Below, piece by piece: positions 31,568-40,268 of a stretch of DNA of 40,335 nucleotides. Within the stretch, counting starts at the first letter, position 1. Each line of letters starts with the position of its first letter. The position numbers were made by a program, and so were the translations under genes. The notes under the pieces were generated by a model that searched no databases, had not been told where the DNA came from, and saw nothing but the letters and a program-made list of their open reading frames with translations. Where the stretch lies: assembly GCA_027489295.1 (NCBI GenBank), contig JAIYAA010000321.1, positions 1-40,335 on the forward strand, in the 5' to 3' direction. Source of the stretch: Sphingomonadales bacterium (GTDB taxonomy: Bacteria > Pseudomonadota > Alphaproteobacteria > Sphingomonadales > Sphingomonadaceae).

Positions 31568-34500
31568 TCAGCGGCCGAACTGGACGCGAACGCCGCCCAT
31601 GATCCGCCGGCCGCCATAGGAGACGCGCATTACCCGCGGCGTACCGTCGGCGAAGGGAACATATTCGCCGGTCGAAATCGTCTGGGATACCTCGCGCGTC
31701 ACGTTCCGGCTTTCCAGATAGACCTGGAAGTTGCGGTTGATGTTGTACGACATCTTGGCATCGATGAACGTCGAGCCATCGATGAAGCGCGGCACGCCCG
31801 GGTTGTAGCCCGGTGCCACCAAGCGCACGTTGGTCCACTGGTCGCCCGGATAGTTGATGTCGGTGGTGTTACCGCCGCACGGGGTGATGCAGGTGAACAG
31901 CGAGCTGCGCTTCTGATAGGCGACGCGGAAGTTGAACTTGCCGTCATCATACCAGACCGACGCGTTGGTATAGTATTTGGACTCGTTCGGCGGCAGCATC
32001 ACGTCGCCGGTCAGCGGGTCGCGCTGGCCGCTCGTCACCGAGGAGGCGAGGATCGAGAAGTTCAGGTCGACGCCGGTGTGCTTCAGGATCCACGGCAGGA
32101 AGGTGAAGGCGGTCTTGGCCTGGAATTCCCAGATGTCGCGCTTGTAGCCGGGGCCATTGGCATAGGTCGGCACCGCGAATTCCAGGTCGGCGAGCGCCGC
32201 GCCCGTCACCGGATCCTTGATGTCGGTCCCGGCGAACGGCTTGCGGTTTTCGGTGACGTTGATCGGGTTTCCGATCTTCACGTCAAGCTTGCCATAGGCG
32301 ACCGAGAATACAGTGTCGGCGTTCGGATACCATTCGAGGCTGGTGTTGTAGTTCCACGCGGTGAACGGCTTCAGCCCCGGATTGCCGACGCGGCCGCTGC
32401 AGCCATAGACGTCGTCGGGGTTGGTATCCAGCTCGACACGCTGGTCGATGTTGCAGGTGCCGCCCGGGAACATTAGCGTCGGGTTCGGCCGTGCAACGGT
32501 CTTGCCGCCGTAGAAGCGCAGCACGATCTGGTCGTGAAAGCCCCATAGGTTGACGTTGAAGCTGGGCAGCCAGGCATTGGTCTTGGCGTTCAGCGTCACG
32601 TTCTGGCTGTACGAAACGGTGGTGAAGCCGTTCGCGTTGTTGGGATCGTTGGGGTTGAACACCGGTGTCACCCGGATCGAGTTCAACGTGAGCAGGCCCG
32701 AACCCTTCACGTTGGCGAACACCCCGCGAATGCCGACATTGCCGTCCAGTCGCAGGCCCCAGGGCAGATCCTGGTCGAAATCGGTCATCGCGTAGATGTT
32801 CTTGATCGTCTCGCGCGTGCGGCTGACCGGCTGGTCATAGGTGTTGCCGTCGCTGCCGACACAGGTCTTGAGGCAGTCGAAGTTCATGAACTGCGAGGTG
32901 CCGAGGGCCGAGAATAGTTCGTCGGTGCGCAGGCCCTGCCACGCCGGCGGCAGGTTGCCGCGATTGGGCAGATCGCCGAAATAGGCGCTGTCGCTCGGCT
33001 CCAGCGTGCGGGCGAACAGGTCCTGCAGCGCCTGCGGGGTCAGCGTATCGACACCCGAGCGAACGTTCGCCGGGTTGGTGCTCGGCACATAGCCATAGTT
33101 GCACGATAGCGTGGAGGTCGCGGTCGGCTGGCAGGCGCGATAGGTGCCGCGTACGATCGCCGTGGGCACCACCACCGCGGCGACATAGCCGGGCTGGCCG
33201 AAGGTGCCGATCTGGCTCTTGGCGGTGTAGCCGCCATTGCCCCAGCGATCGAGATCGTTCTTGCGATACTGGGCGCCGACCTTGATCCGCTTGAAGAACG
33301 GCACGATTCCGTCGGTGCGGTAGGTCAGATCGAACTTGGCGATCTTCTCCGAGGCGACGCCCAGCGCGGGGGTATATTGCACGCTGAAACTCGGCGTGGT
33401 GAGCGGCATCTGGCCGACGGTGTAGAGCGGCGTGGCCGGACCGTTCGGACCCGCCGCCACCGCCGTCTGGCCGGTGCACGTCGGCGCTGTGCCGCCGCCG
33501 ATGCAGGCCGGCGCGGCAAGCTGAACATAGTTGGCCGGATTGGTCTCGTCATAGTTGCTGGGCAGCTGGACGTCCCACAGCCCGTTCGGCTGCAGCTTCA
33601 GCGTCGCATTGCCATAGCTGTACGAGCGCGCGGTACGCATGTCGCCGCGGCTGGTGGTGGCGCGGGTCATGCCGGCCATCGCGTCGATGTCCAGGCGATC
33701 GCCGCGGAATTCGGCGCCGCCCTGGAAATACTTGGTCTTGGTGTCGATCGTGTTCTCGATCTGGTCGATGTTCACCGAATTGTTGGTGAGCGTCATCTCG
33801 GTGACGTTGTGTGCGCTGTCGACCTTCACGCTGCTCGGCACCAGGTTGAGCACGTTGCCGGTCGTCGCGTTGTTGCCGACATTGTTCAGGCCGTCGAACA
33901 GATAATAGCCGGCCGGCGCGGTCGCCGCGACGCTGCGGGTGCGCGGATAGCCGGTGGTGCTGTCGAGGAAGGTGCCGGTGATGTTCTGGCCGAACAGCGT
34001 CACCGGGGTGCGGCTGCGGTTCTGGTCGTGCACCTTGCGGTTGGCGATGGTGCCCTTGGCGAACACGGTCAGGCGATCGGTGACGCGATAGTCGAACCGC
34101 GCGTCGAACGCCGAACGCTGGTCGGTCTGGGTGTTCATGAAGTTGCGGATCAGCGACGGCGTATAGTCGTTCCACTGGTTGAGGCAGCTCTGCTGCTCCA
34201 GAATCCGCTGCGCCCGCACGGCGGCGCTGGCGGTGGCATTGTTGGGGAAGATCTGCAGACACTCGGCCTTGCTCTTCGCTCCCGCCGACAGCGTGACGAG
34301 CTGGCGCGGCGTCAACGCGCCGCCGCCGGGCGCCGTGCTGTTGGCAAAGGCGACATCGGCAGCGTCGGTCCCCACCGTCGCCGGGTTGTAGGTGAACGTC
34401 TTTTCCGGGGACTGATCGAAGTCGAACAGGCGCGAATAGCCGCGATTGTTACTCGTCGTCGTCTCGAAGCCGTGGCCGTTGTTCTGGAGCTTCGAATAGC

Positions 34501-35224
34501 TGCCGCTCACGATCATGCCGACGCGATCGTTGAACAGGCGGCGGCCGTAGACGGCGTTGAAATCCGGAGTCCAGTCCTTGCCCAGCGAGTTCTGGCCGGC
34601 GCCCGCCCGCAGCGAGAGATAGGGCTTCTTGAAATCGAGGCCGGTGCGGGTCTTGATCTGGACGGTGCCGCCCAGACCGCCTTCGGTCATGTCGGCGGTC
34701 GATCCCTTGACCACGTCGACGCTCTTGACCAGTTCCGCCGGCAGCTCGCGAAGGTCGGCGCTGCGGCCGTTGCCAGCACCGATCGCCAGACCGTTGGTGC
34801 TCTGCACGCCGATGCCGTCGAGTTCAATGCGGGTCAGATCGGGGCCGTTGCCGCGCACGGCGACGCCATCGCCTTCGCCGAATTCGTTGCGGCTGAGCGC
34901 CACACCCGGGATGCGCGAGATCGCCTCGTTCACATTCCGATCGGGAAAGGAACCGATGTCATCGGCGACGATCGAATCGGTGGCGGTGCGGGCGTTCTTC
35001 TTGCGCGCGTTCGACGATTGCTGGCTGGCGCGCGAGCCGACGACGACGATTGCTTCCTCGTCGGCAACCGTCAGCTGGCTGTCCATGTCCGGCGCCTGCG
35101 TGTCCTGCCGAGCCGGGCTGGTCTGCGCCGCCGCGCTGCCGATGCCGCCGCCCAGCATCACGGCCAGCGCCGCCCAGCTGGCCGTCGCGGCGATATGACG
35201 GCGTGAATGATGTCCCCTGTTCAT
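31568..35224 (-). CDS. Large TonB-dependent receptor, likely for rhamnose-containing glycans
   Basis: The 1218-residue receptor starts at ATG 35224 (GGAGAGGG upstream) with a long signal region (RRHIAATASWAALAVMLGG...SAAAQ). A TonB-box-like AIVVVGSRAS follows, then the plug (TDSIVADDIGSFPDRNVNEA, ISRIPGVALSRNEFG, AVRGNGPDLTRIELDG). It is a large Caulobacter-type TBDR with extended loops and a weakly aromatic end (MGGVRVQFGR). Twelve cysteines occur in close pairs along the barrel (for example CIGGGTAPTC, CLKTC, CITPC), suggesting disulfide-braced extracellular loops. The neighbouring L-rhamnose catabolic genes suggest it imports rhamnose-containing oligosaccharides. That substrate is inferred from context only. 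Confidence 0.88.
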   Translation of the reverse strand: MNRGHHSRRHIAATASWAALAVMLGGGIGSAAAQTSPARQDTQAPDMDSQLTVADEEAIVVVGSRASQQSSNARKKNARTATDSIVADDIGSFPDRNVNEAISRIPGVALSRNEFGEGDGVAVRGNGPDLTRIELDGIGVQSTNGLAIGAGNGRSADLRELPAELVKSVDVVKGSTADMTEGGLGGTVQIKTRTGLDFKKPYLSLRAGAGQNSLGKDWTPDFNAVYGRRLFNDRVGMIVSGSYSKLQNNGHGFETTTSNNRGYSRLFDFDQSPEKTFTYNPATVGTDAADVAFANSTAPGGGALTPRQLVTLSAGAKSKAECLQIFPNNATASAAVRAQRILEQQSCLNQWNDYTPSLIRNFMNTQTDQRSAFDARFDYRVTDRLTVFAKGTIANRKVHDQNRSRTPVTLFGQNITGTFLDSTTGYPRTRSVAATAPAGYYLFDGLNNVGNNATTGNVLNLVPSSVKVDSAHNVTEMTLTNNSVNIDQIENTIDTKTKYFQGGAEFRGDRLDIDAMAGMTRATTSRGDMRTARSYSYGNATLKLQPNGLWDVQLPSNYDETNPANYVQLAAPACIGGGTAPTCTGQTAVAAGPNGPATPLYTVGQMPLTTPSFSVQYTPALGVASEKIAKFDLTYRTDGIVPFFKRIKVGAQYRKNDLDRWGNGGYTAKSQIGTFGQPGYVAAVVVPTAIVRGTYRACQPTATSTLSCNYGYVPSTNPANVRSGVDTLTPQALQDLFARTLEPSDSAYFGDLPNRGNLPPAWQGLRTDELFSALGTSQFMNFDCLKTCVGSDGNTYDQPVSRTRETIKNIYAMTDFDQDLPWGLRLDGNVGIRGVFANVKGSGLLTLNSIRVTPVFNPNDPNNANGFTTVSYSQNVTLNAKTNAWLPSFNVNLWGFHDQIVLRFYGGKTVARPNPTLMFPGGTCNIDQRVELDTNPDDVYGCSGRVGNPGLKPFTAWNYNTSLEWYPNADTVFSVAYGKLDVKIGNPINVTENRKPFAGTDIKDPVTGAALADLEFAVPTYANGPGYKRDIWEFQAKTAFTFLPWILKHTGVDLNFSILASSVTSGQRDPLTGDVMLPPNESKYYTNASVWYDDGKFNFRVAYQKRSSLFTCITPCGGNTTDINYPGDQWTNVRLVAPGYNPGVPRFIDGSTFIDAKMSYNINRNFQVYLESRNVTREVSQTISTGEYVPFADGTPRVMRVSYGGRRIMGGVRVQFGR

Positions 35225-35328
35225 GGCATTCCCTCTCCTGTGCTTCGCAGGCGGCACCCGGTTGGGGATTTTCTCCCCTGCCGCCTTGCTCCCCGGGAGT
35301 GCGGGTCTTTGTCCGCTACTCCCACATT

Positions 35329-35362
35329 GTGAATCTATGCTTCACTTAATGCAACGTTATCA
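35329..35362. promoter_or_regulatory. Possible regulator sites upstream of TBDR
   Basis: The 248-base gap between the TBDR start and the lactonase stop holds GTGAA-7-TTCAC (35329-35345), a dyad of IclR-like size, and ATGCAACGTTATCA (35349-35362), which resembles a LacI-type TGNNAACGTTNNCA site. The string ATGCTTCACTT (35337-35347) nearly repeats ATGCTTTACTT at 39382-39392 in front of the second IclR gene. Confidence 0.35.
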
Positions 35363-35472
35363 GCTTTTGGCGCGCATGCAAGGCCCGACAAGGACACCGA
35401 CAACTTGTCGGAGCAGACATGCGAAGAATTTCTTGGCAGACGCGGGTGCGGCGTGCGCGGCACAGCGTAAGG

Positions 35473-36378
35473 CTAGAGCCAGAGCCCGAGCCGATAGAGT
35501 CGGTTCGCATTTCCGGCGAACAGCGCGCGGCGCTCGTCTTCGGAGAAGGCCGCCGTGATTGCCGCATAGGCATCAAGATGCGCGGCGAAGGTGCCGAACA
35601 GCTTGTCGGTGGGAAAATCGCTGGCGAACAGCGCGCGATCCGCGCCGAACATCTCGATCGTTTCCAGCACATAGGGGCGGATCTGCGCGCGGGTCCAGGG
35701 TCGATGGGTGAAGCCCATGCCGGAAATCTTGGTGGCGACGTTGGGCAGCACGGCGAGCGCGCGCATGCCGGCACGCCACGTATCCCATTCGCCCGGCACC
35801 GCCATACCGGTGTGGTTGATGATCACCTGCACGTCGGGATGGCGCGCGATCAGCCGCGCAAGGGCGTCGAACTGGCCGGGATAGGCCTGGAGATCGAAGC
35901 TGAGACCATGCCGCCCAAGCAGCGCGAACCCGCGGGCCCAGGCTTCGTCCTGCGTCACGTCGCGGGGCGTGTAGCTGCGCCGCGGGTCGGGGTGCCAGTT
36001 GACGATGTGGCGAATGCCCCGCACCGCCGGATGGGCAGCATGCGCGGCGAGCAGTGCGTCGACGTTCGGATCGTCGAGCGCGGCGAAGGCGATGATGGCG
36101 TTGGGCATGCCGCGCGCGTCCGCCATCGCCTGCAGCCATTCGGTCTCGGCCAGCGCCGCCTCGGGTGCCGCCCCGGCATCGACATGGACGATGCCGCGCA
36201 CGTCCCACCCGCTGGCGTCGGTCAGATAGTCGTCGAGCAGGTAGGTCCGCGCGATCGGTTCGACGCTGCCGTTCGGGCCATCGTCGGCGAACGGCGGCGT
36301 CAGCCAAGGATAGGAAATCCGGTCCAGATCCCAGAGATGCACATGCGCATCGACGAACGGCAGATCGCGGGCCATCAT
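35473..36378 (-). CDS. L-rhamnono-1,4-lactonase (amidohydrolase-2 family)
   Basis: The 301-residue cytoplasmic protein is of the amidohydrolase-2 type, with the metal-binding HxH in DAHVHLWD (12-14), a later His in IINHTG, and an Asp-containing ALFASDFP near the end. Relatives hydrolyse sugar-acid lactones such as L-fucono- or L-rhamnono-lactone. Adjacent rhamnonate dehydratase makes the rhamnonolactone assignment more likely: it opens the lactone formed by L-rhamnose dehydrogenase (LRA2 step). Two Met codons (36378 and 36375) follow GGGGAGGGG; the second has the better spacing. The gene lies 43 bases from the downstream end of the dehydrogenase gene on the same strand. Confidence 0.82.
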   Translation of the reverse strand: MMARDLPFVDAHVHLWDLDRISYPWLTPPFADDGPNGSVEPIARTYLLDDYLTDASGWDVRGIVHVDAGAAPEAALAETEWLQAMADARGMPNAIIAFAALDDPNVDALLAAHAAHPAVRGIRHIVNWHPDPRRSYTPRDVTQDEAWARGFALLGRHGLSFDLQAYPGQFDALARLIARHPDVQVIINHTGMAVPGEWDTWRAGMRALAVLPNVATKISGMGFTHRPWTRAQIRPYVLETIEMFGADRALFASDFPTDKLFGTFAAHLDAYAAITAAFSEDERRALFAGNANRLYRLGLWL

Positions 36379-36390
36379 CCCCTCCCCAAG

Positions 36391-36412
36391 CCCCTCCCCC
36401 AGGCGGGAGGGG
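36391..36412. repeat. GC-rich inverted repeat between lactonase and dehydrogenase genes
   Basis: CCCCTCCC (36391-36398) and GGGAGGGG (36405-36412) flank a 6-base loop. It overlaps the ribosome-binding region of the lactonase gene. It resembles short intergenic palindromes common in GC-rich alphaproteobacteria and may be a mobile repeat remnant or a weak terminator. Confidence 0.5.
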
Positions 36413-36421
36413 AACGCATGC

Positions 36422-37171
36422 TCAATAGGTCGTCCGTCCGCCCGAGGTGTCGAACGTCGACGCGGTGGTGAAGCTGCACTCCTCGCTCGCCATGAACAGG
36501 ATCATCGCAGCACTTTCCTCCGCCTCCCCCAGCCGGCCCATCGGGATCTTGGAGCGCATATAATCGACCTGACTGGGCGGCAGCTGCGCGAGGATCGGGC
36601 TCTCGAAGGTCGCCGGGGTCAGCGCGTTGGCGATCACGCCCTTGCCGGCAAGTTCCTTGCCCAGCGACTTGGTGAAGCCGATCACGCCGGCCTTGGAGGC
36701 CGAATAGGCCGAGGCGTTGGGATTGCCTTCCTTGCCCGCCACCGACGAGACGTTGACGATGCGGCCATAGCCGTTCGCCAGCATGTGCGGCACCACCGCG
36801 CGGCAGCAATAGAACAGGCCGTGCAGATTGATGTCGATCACGCGACGCCAGCTGTCGAGCGGGAATTCGTGCACCGGCACGGTCGCGCCGGTGATGCCGG
36901 CCGAGCAGACCAGGATGTCGATCCTGCCCAGCGCCGCCGCCGTCGCCTCCGCCGCGCGGGCGACCGCATCGGCATCCGACACGTCGAGCTGCTCGACATG
37001 CGCCCCGCCAAGGTCGGCCGCCGCGACGGCGAGCTGGTCCGGATTGAGGTCCCACAGCGCGACCGTGCCGCCTTCCGCGACCAGCCGCCGCGCCACCGCC
37101 AGCCCGAGGCCCGAGGCGCCGCCGGTAATCACCGCCGTCCGCCCGGCGAAGCGTCCCGCATAGGCGCTCAT
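36422..37171 (-). CDS. SDR dehydrogenase, probably 2-keto-3-deoxy-L-rhamnonate 4-dehydrogenase
   Basis: The 249-residue short-chain dehydrogenase has the nucleotide-binding TGGASGLG (16-23), a DV acidic site (LDVSDADAV), CSAGITG, and a catalytic Ser-Tyr-Lys set (VSS at 141-143, Tyr156 and Lys160 in YSASK). In the non-phosphorylating rhamnose pathway of Sphingomonas, an SDR (LRA5) oxidises 2-keto-3-deoxy-L-rhamnonate at C4 to a 2,4-diketo acid. Here it is translationally coupled (ATGA) to the FAH-family hydrolase that would cleave that product, which supports this step over LRA1. ATG 37171 begins just before the Rossmann fold; a longer frame to 37201 lies inside the hydrolase gene. Confidence 0.75.
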   Translation of the reverse strand: MSAYAGRFAGRTAVITGGASGLGLAVARRLVAEGGTVALWDLNPDQLAVAAADLGGAHVEQLDVSDADAVARAAEATAAALGRIDILVCSAGITGATVPVHEFPLDSWRRVIDINLHGLFYCCRAVVPHMLANGYGRIVNVSSVAGKEGNPNASAYSASKAGVIGFTKSLGKELAGKGVIANALTPATFESPILAQLPPSQVDYMRSKIPMGRLGEAEESAAMILFMASEECSFTTASTFDTSGGRTTY

Positions 37172-38025
37172 CCGAGCACCGCGTCGCCGAGGTGGCGCCA
37201 TGCGACAACGTTCTGCTGCTGCTCACCGAGGCCGGCGATTCCCAGCCGCATCGTGTCGCCCGCCTTGAGGAAGATCGATTCCGGCTTCTTGCCCTCGCCC
37301 ACGCCCGGCGGCGTGCCGGTGATCAGCACATCACCCGGATAGAGCGTGATATATTCGCTGACATAGGCAATGATCTCGGCGACGTCGAAGATCATCGTGC
37401 GGGTGTTGCCGGTCTGCATCCGCGCGCCGTTGACGTCGAGGAACATGTCGAGATCCTGCGGGTCGACGATCTCGTCCGCCGTCACCAGCCAGGGGCCCAG
37501 CGGGCAGAAGCTGTCATGGCCCTTGCCCTTGCTCCACTGGCTGCCGCGCTGCTTCTGGTTGAAGCGCTCGGACACGTCGTTGGCGACCGCATAGCCGGCG
37601 ACATGGGAAAGCGCCTCGGCCTTGTCGACATAGCGCGCGGTCTTGCCCATCACCACCGCCAGCTCGACTTCCCAGTCGCTGTGCGTCGACCCGCGCGGCA
37701 GTATCACCTCGTCATTGGGGCCGGTCAGGCTCGACAGCGCCTTCATGAACATCACCGGCTCGGTCGGGATCGGCAGGTTCGATTCGATCGCGTGGTCTTC
37801 ATAGTTGAGGCCGATCGCGACGATCTTGCCGATGCCCTTGAGCGGCACGCCGAGGCGCACGCCCGTATCGACCAGCGGCAGGCCGGCGGGATCCACCGCA
37901 CCCAGCCCGGCGATCGCATCGATCGTCAGTTCGGCGATTTGGCCGGACAGGTCGCGAACGCGGCCCTCGGCGTCGATCAGGCCGGGGCGCTCCTGGCCCC
38001 GCTCTCCAAAGCGGCAGAATTTCAT
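37168..38025 (-). CDS. FAH-family hydrolase, probably 2,4-diketo-3-deoxy-L-rhamnonate hydrolase
   Basis: The 285-residue protein belongs to the fumarylacetoacetate-hydrolase family: IGLNYEDHAIE (71-81), PVMFMKALSSL, metal-site acids Glu119 and Glu121 in WEVELAVVMG and Asp150 in ANDVSER, and GDVLITGTPPGVG near the end. These enzymes hydrolyse C-C bonds of diketo acids. With the flanking genes, the likely reaction is cleavage of 2,4-diketo-3-deoxy-L-rhamnonate to pyruvate and L-lactate (LRA6), replacing the aldolase. ATG 38025 (GAGAGAG upstream) is 11 bases after the dehydratase stop. The stop overlaps the SDR start as ATGA. Confidence 0.83.
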   Translation of the reverse strand: MKFCRFGERGQERPGLIDAEGRVRDLSGQIAELTIDAIAGLGAVDPAGLPLVDTGVRLGVPLKGIGKIVAIGLNYEDHAIESNLPIPTEPVMFMKALSSLTGPNDEVILPRGSTHSDWEVELAVVMGKTARYVDKAEALSHVAGYAVANDVSERFNQKQRGSQWSKGKGHDSFCPLGPWLVTADEIVDPQDLDMFLDVNGARMQTGNTRTMIFDVAEIIAYVSEYITLYPGDVLITGTPPGVGEGKKPESIFLKAGDTMRLGIAGLGEQQQNVVAWRHLGDAVLG

Positions 38026-38036
38026 GGGCGTCTCTC

Positions 38037-39227
38037 TCAGTGCGAATAGGGGCGGTGCATGGCGAGGTCGCGATTGAGCTCGACGCCAAAACCGGGCTTG
38101 TCGAGCGCGCTCGCGCGGAGGCGGCCGTTCTGCGGCACCGGTTCGCCCAGCAGCTGCGGGTGGAACATCGGCACCACCTCGGTGGGTCCGGGATGCATCA
38201 TCAGGAACTCGGCGAAGGGCGAGTTGTGGCGGGTGATGACGAAGTGATAGCTGTAGACCGACGAGCCATGCGGCACGACCAGCTTGCCGCGCGCGTCGGC
38301 CAGCGCCGAGATTTTGAGCAGCTCGGTCACGCCGCCGCACCAACCCACATCGGGCTGGAGGATGTCGCAGCAGTCCATCTCCATCAGCATGCGGAAGCCC
38401 CAGCGGGTCGCTTCGTGCTCGCCGGTGGTGACCAGCATGCCCCTGGGCACGTTGCGCTTCAGTTCGGCATAGCCCCAGTAATCGTCGGGGCTGATCGCTT
38501 CCTCGATCCACTTGAGGCCATGCTCGTGCGCGGCGATGGCGAGGCGGGTCGCATAGTCGACGTCGAGCGCCATCCAGCAGTCCCACATCAGCCAGAAATC
38601 AGGGCCAACGCGGCTGCGCATCTCGGCCAGCTCGGCGATGTTCTTCCTGAGCCCCTCGATTCCCTCGGCAGGGCCGTGGTGGAGCGGCAGCTTGCCGCCG
38701 ATGAAGCCCAGTTCCTTGGCGATGTCCGGCCGCGCGCCGGTCGCGTAGAATTGCAGCTCGTCGCGCACCGCGCCGCCGAGCATGTGGTAGACCGGCTCGC
38801 CGCGCAGCTTGCCGAGCAGGTCCCACAGCGCCAGGTCGACGCCGGAAATGGCGTTCACCACCAGCCCCTTGCGCCCGTAATACTGCGTCGAGAAGTACAT
38901 CTGGTCCCAGATCTTCTCGTATTCGGTGGGGCTGCGGCCCTCGAGGAAGCGGGCGAGATGCTTCTCGACGATGTAGCAGGCGGGCTCGCCGCCGGTGGTC
39001 ACCGCGAAGCCGATCGTGCCGTCCTCGGCCTCGATCTCGACGATCAGCGTGCCGAGCACGTTGATGCCGAAGCTCTGCCGCGACTGACGATATTCGGGAT
39101 AGCGCGCCATCGGCGTCGCGATGTGATCGTCGATCCAGTGGCCTTCGCCCTGGTCGTGATAATCGGCGCCCCCGCCGCGGACGGTATAGGCGCGCACCTG
39201 CTTGATCTTCGAAAGTCCGGCTACCAC
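38037..39227 (-). CDS. rhmD: L-rhamnonate dehydratase (enolase superfamily)
   Basis: The 396-residue enzyme aligns well with remembered RhmD sequence: [49 protein letters not shown] and [18 protein letters not shown] elements are close to E. coli RhmD. Metal ligands are visible at Asp216 (WDCW), Glu242 (WIEE) and Glu270 (TTGE), plus the Asp293/His320 pair (QPDVGW, VPHGSS). It dehydrates L-rhamnonate to 2-keto-3-deoxy-L-rhamnonate in the cytoplasm. The start is taken as GTG 39227, which puts SKIKQVRAY near the N-terminus as in RhmD and has AAGGGAAG upstream; longer in-frame starts reach 39332. It heads the minus-strand operon dehydratase-hydrolase-dehydrogenase(-lactonase). Confidence 0.92.
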   Translation of the reverse strand: MVAGLSKIKQVRAYTVRGGGADYHDQGEGHWIDDHIATPMARYPEYRQSRQSFGINVLGTLIVEIEAEDGTIGFAVTTGGEPACYIVEKHLARFLEGRSPTEYEKIWDQMYFSTQYYGRKGLVVNAISGVDLALWDLLGKLRGEPVYHMLGGAVRDELQFYATGARPDIAKELGFIGGKLPLHHGPAEGIEGLRKNIAELAEMRSRVGPDFWLMWDCWMALDVDYATRLAIAAHEHGLKWIEEAISPDDYWGYAELKRNVPRGMLVTTGEHEATRWGFRMLMEMDCCDILQPDVGWCGGVTELLKISALADARGKLVVPHGSSVYSYHFVITRHNSPFAEFLMMHPGPTEVVPMFHPQLLGEPVPQNGRLRASALDKPGFGVELNRDLAMHRPYSH

Positions 39228-39381
39228 GGCTCGACGCTTCCCTTCTGGCGTCCATCCCAGATGGCTGGACGGTTTCCGACAATATGAAATTCGGGCGCGC
39301 ATCGTGCCAGCATGTGGTACGTCCGCGCCCAAGAGGTTCGGGTGGGTCGCAGCCGCGATCGGCTGCCCGGCATCCTCCTGA

Positions 39382-39392
39382 ATGCTTTACTT
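39382..39392. promoter_or_regulatory. Motif shared with the TBDR promoter region
   Basis: ATGCTTTACTT here differs by one base from ATGCTTCACTT at 35337-35347 upstream of the large TBDR. It lies in the 194-base divergent gap between rhmD and the IclR gene, where TTTC-9-GAAA (near 39269-39285) is another weak dyad. Either could be an operator of the IclR regulator. Confidence 0.3.
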
Positions 39393-39421
39393 TCTCACTT
39401 TATGGGATAGGATGTTAATTG

Positions 39422-40258
39422 ATGGAACGCTCCACGTCAAATACGGAAAGCGCGGACGGCGCCGTGCCGGCCGCCGGGGGCGCCAAGATCCAAGGCAGCC
39501 AGACCCTGCTGCGCGGGCTCGACATGCTCGACAAGGTGATCGAAGGGCCGGTGAAGCTGGCCGAACTGTCGGCGCGGATGGGGCTCACGCGCTCGACCAC
39601 GCACCGCCTCGCCAATGCGCTGATCGACCGTGGATTCCTCAGCTATCTACCGCGCGACGGCTATCAGCTGGGACCGAAGCTGATCCAGCTCGGCTTCCTC
39701 GCGCAGAGCCAGGCGGACATCGTCCAGATCGCCCGACCGCGCATGGAAGCACTGGCGGCGGAGACCGAGGACACGGTGCATCTCGGCCGGATGGACGGCG
39801 ACCTTGCGCTCTATCTCGACAAGATTTCCGGCCGCAGGCGGGTCGAGATCTCCAGCCGCATCGGCGATCGCCAGCCACTGACCTCGACCGGGCTCGGCAA
39901 GGCGCTGCTGATCGACACGGCCGAGGGCGAATGGGAACGGCTCTACGCCGCCGACGCGGGGCGCGGGCAGCAGCACACCGATCGCGGCCTGTGGTTCGAA
40001 CGGATGCGTGCCTATGCGGGCGCGGGCCACGCCTTCGACCTCGAGGAGAATGAGGACCTGATCCGCTGCGTGGCGGCGCCGGTGCGCGACGTCTCGGGCC
40101 GGATCGTCGCGGCGATCAGCGTGTCGAGCGCGGCGCAGTATATGGACGACGACCGCATGGCGGCACTGAGCGCGCAGGTGCGCGGCACCGCGGAGGCGAT
40201 CAGCACCGATCTCGGCTGGAGCGCGGAGATGCGCCCGGCCCGCAAACATCGACGATAA
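39422..40258 (+). CDS. IclR-family regulator of the rhamnose operon
   Basis: The 278-residue protein has an IclR winged HTH (about 27-90: GSQTLLRGLDMLDKVIEG, LTRSTTHRLANALIDRGF) and the IclR effector domain (MEALAAETEDTVHLGRMDG, TGLGKALLIDT, CVAAPVRDVSGRIVAAISV, SSAAQYMDDDRM). ATG 39422 follows a modest ribosome-binding site (TAGGAT); a TTG one codon earlier gives an almost identical product. It is divergent from rhmD and stands 10 bases before an SDR gene on the same strand, so it probably senses a rhamnose-pathway intermediate and controls both directions. The effector cannot be told from sequence. Confidence 0.88.
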   Translation: MERSTSNTESADGAVPAAGGAKIQGSQTLLRGLDMLDKVIEGPVKLAELSARMGLTRSTTHRLANALIDRGFLSYLPRDGYQLGPKLIQLGFLAQSQADIVQIARPRMEALAAETEDTVHLGRMDGDLALYLDKISGRRRVEISSRIGDRQPLTSTGLGKALLIDTAEGEWERLYAADAGRGQQHTDRGLWFERMRAYAGAGHAFDLEENEDLIRCVAAPVRDVSGRIVAAISVSSAAQYMDDDRMAALSAQVRGTAEAISTDLGWSAEMRPARKHRR

Positions 40259-40268
40259 GAAGGAGAGG

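Noticed and set aside
33377..35206. 609-codon open frame antisense to the third TBDR
   Set aside because: No domain or start signal; shadow of the receptor gene.
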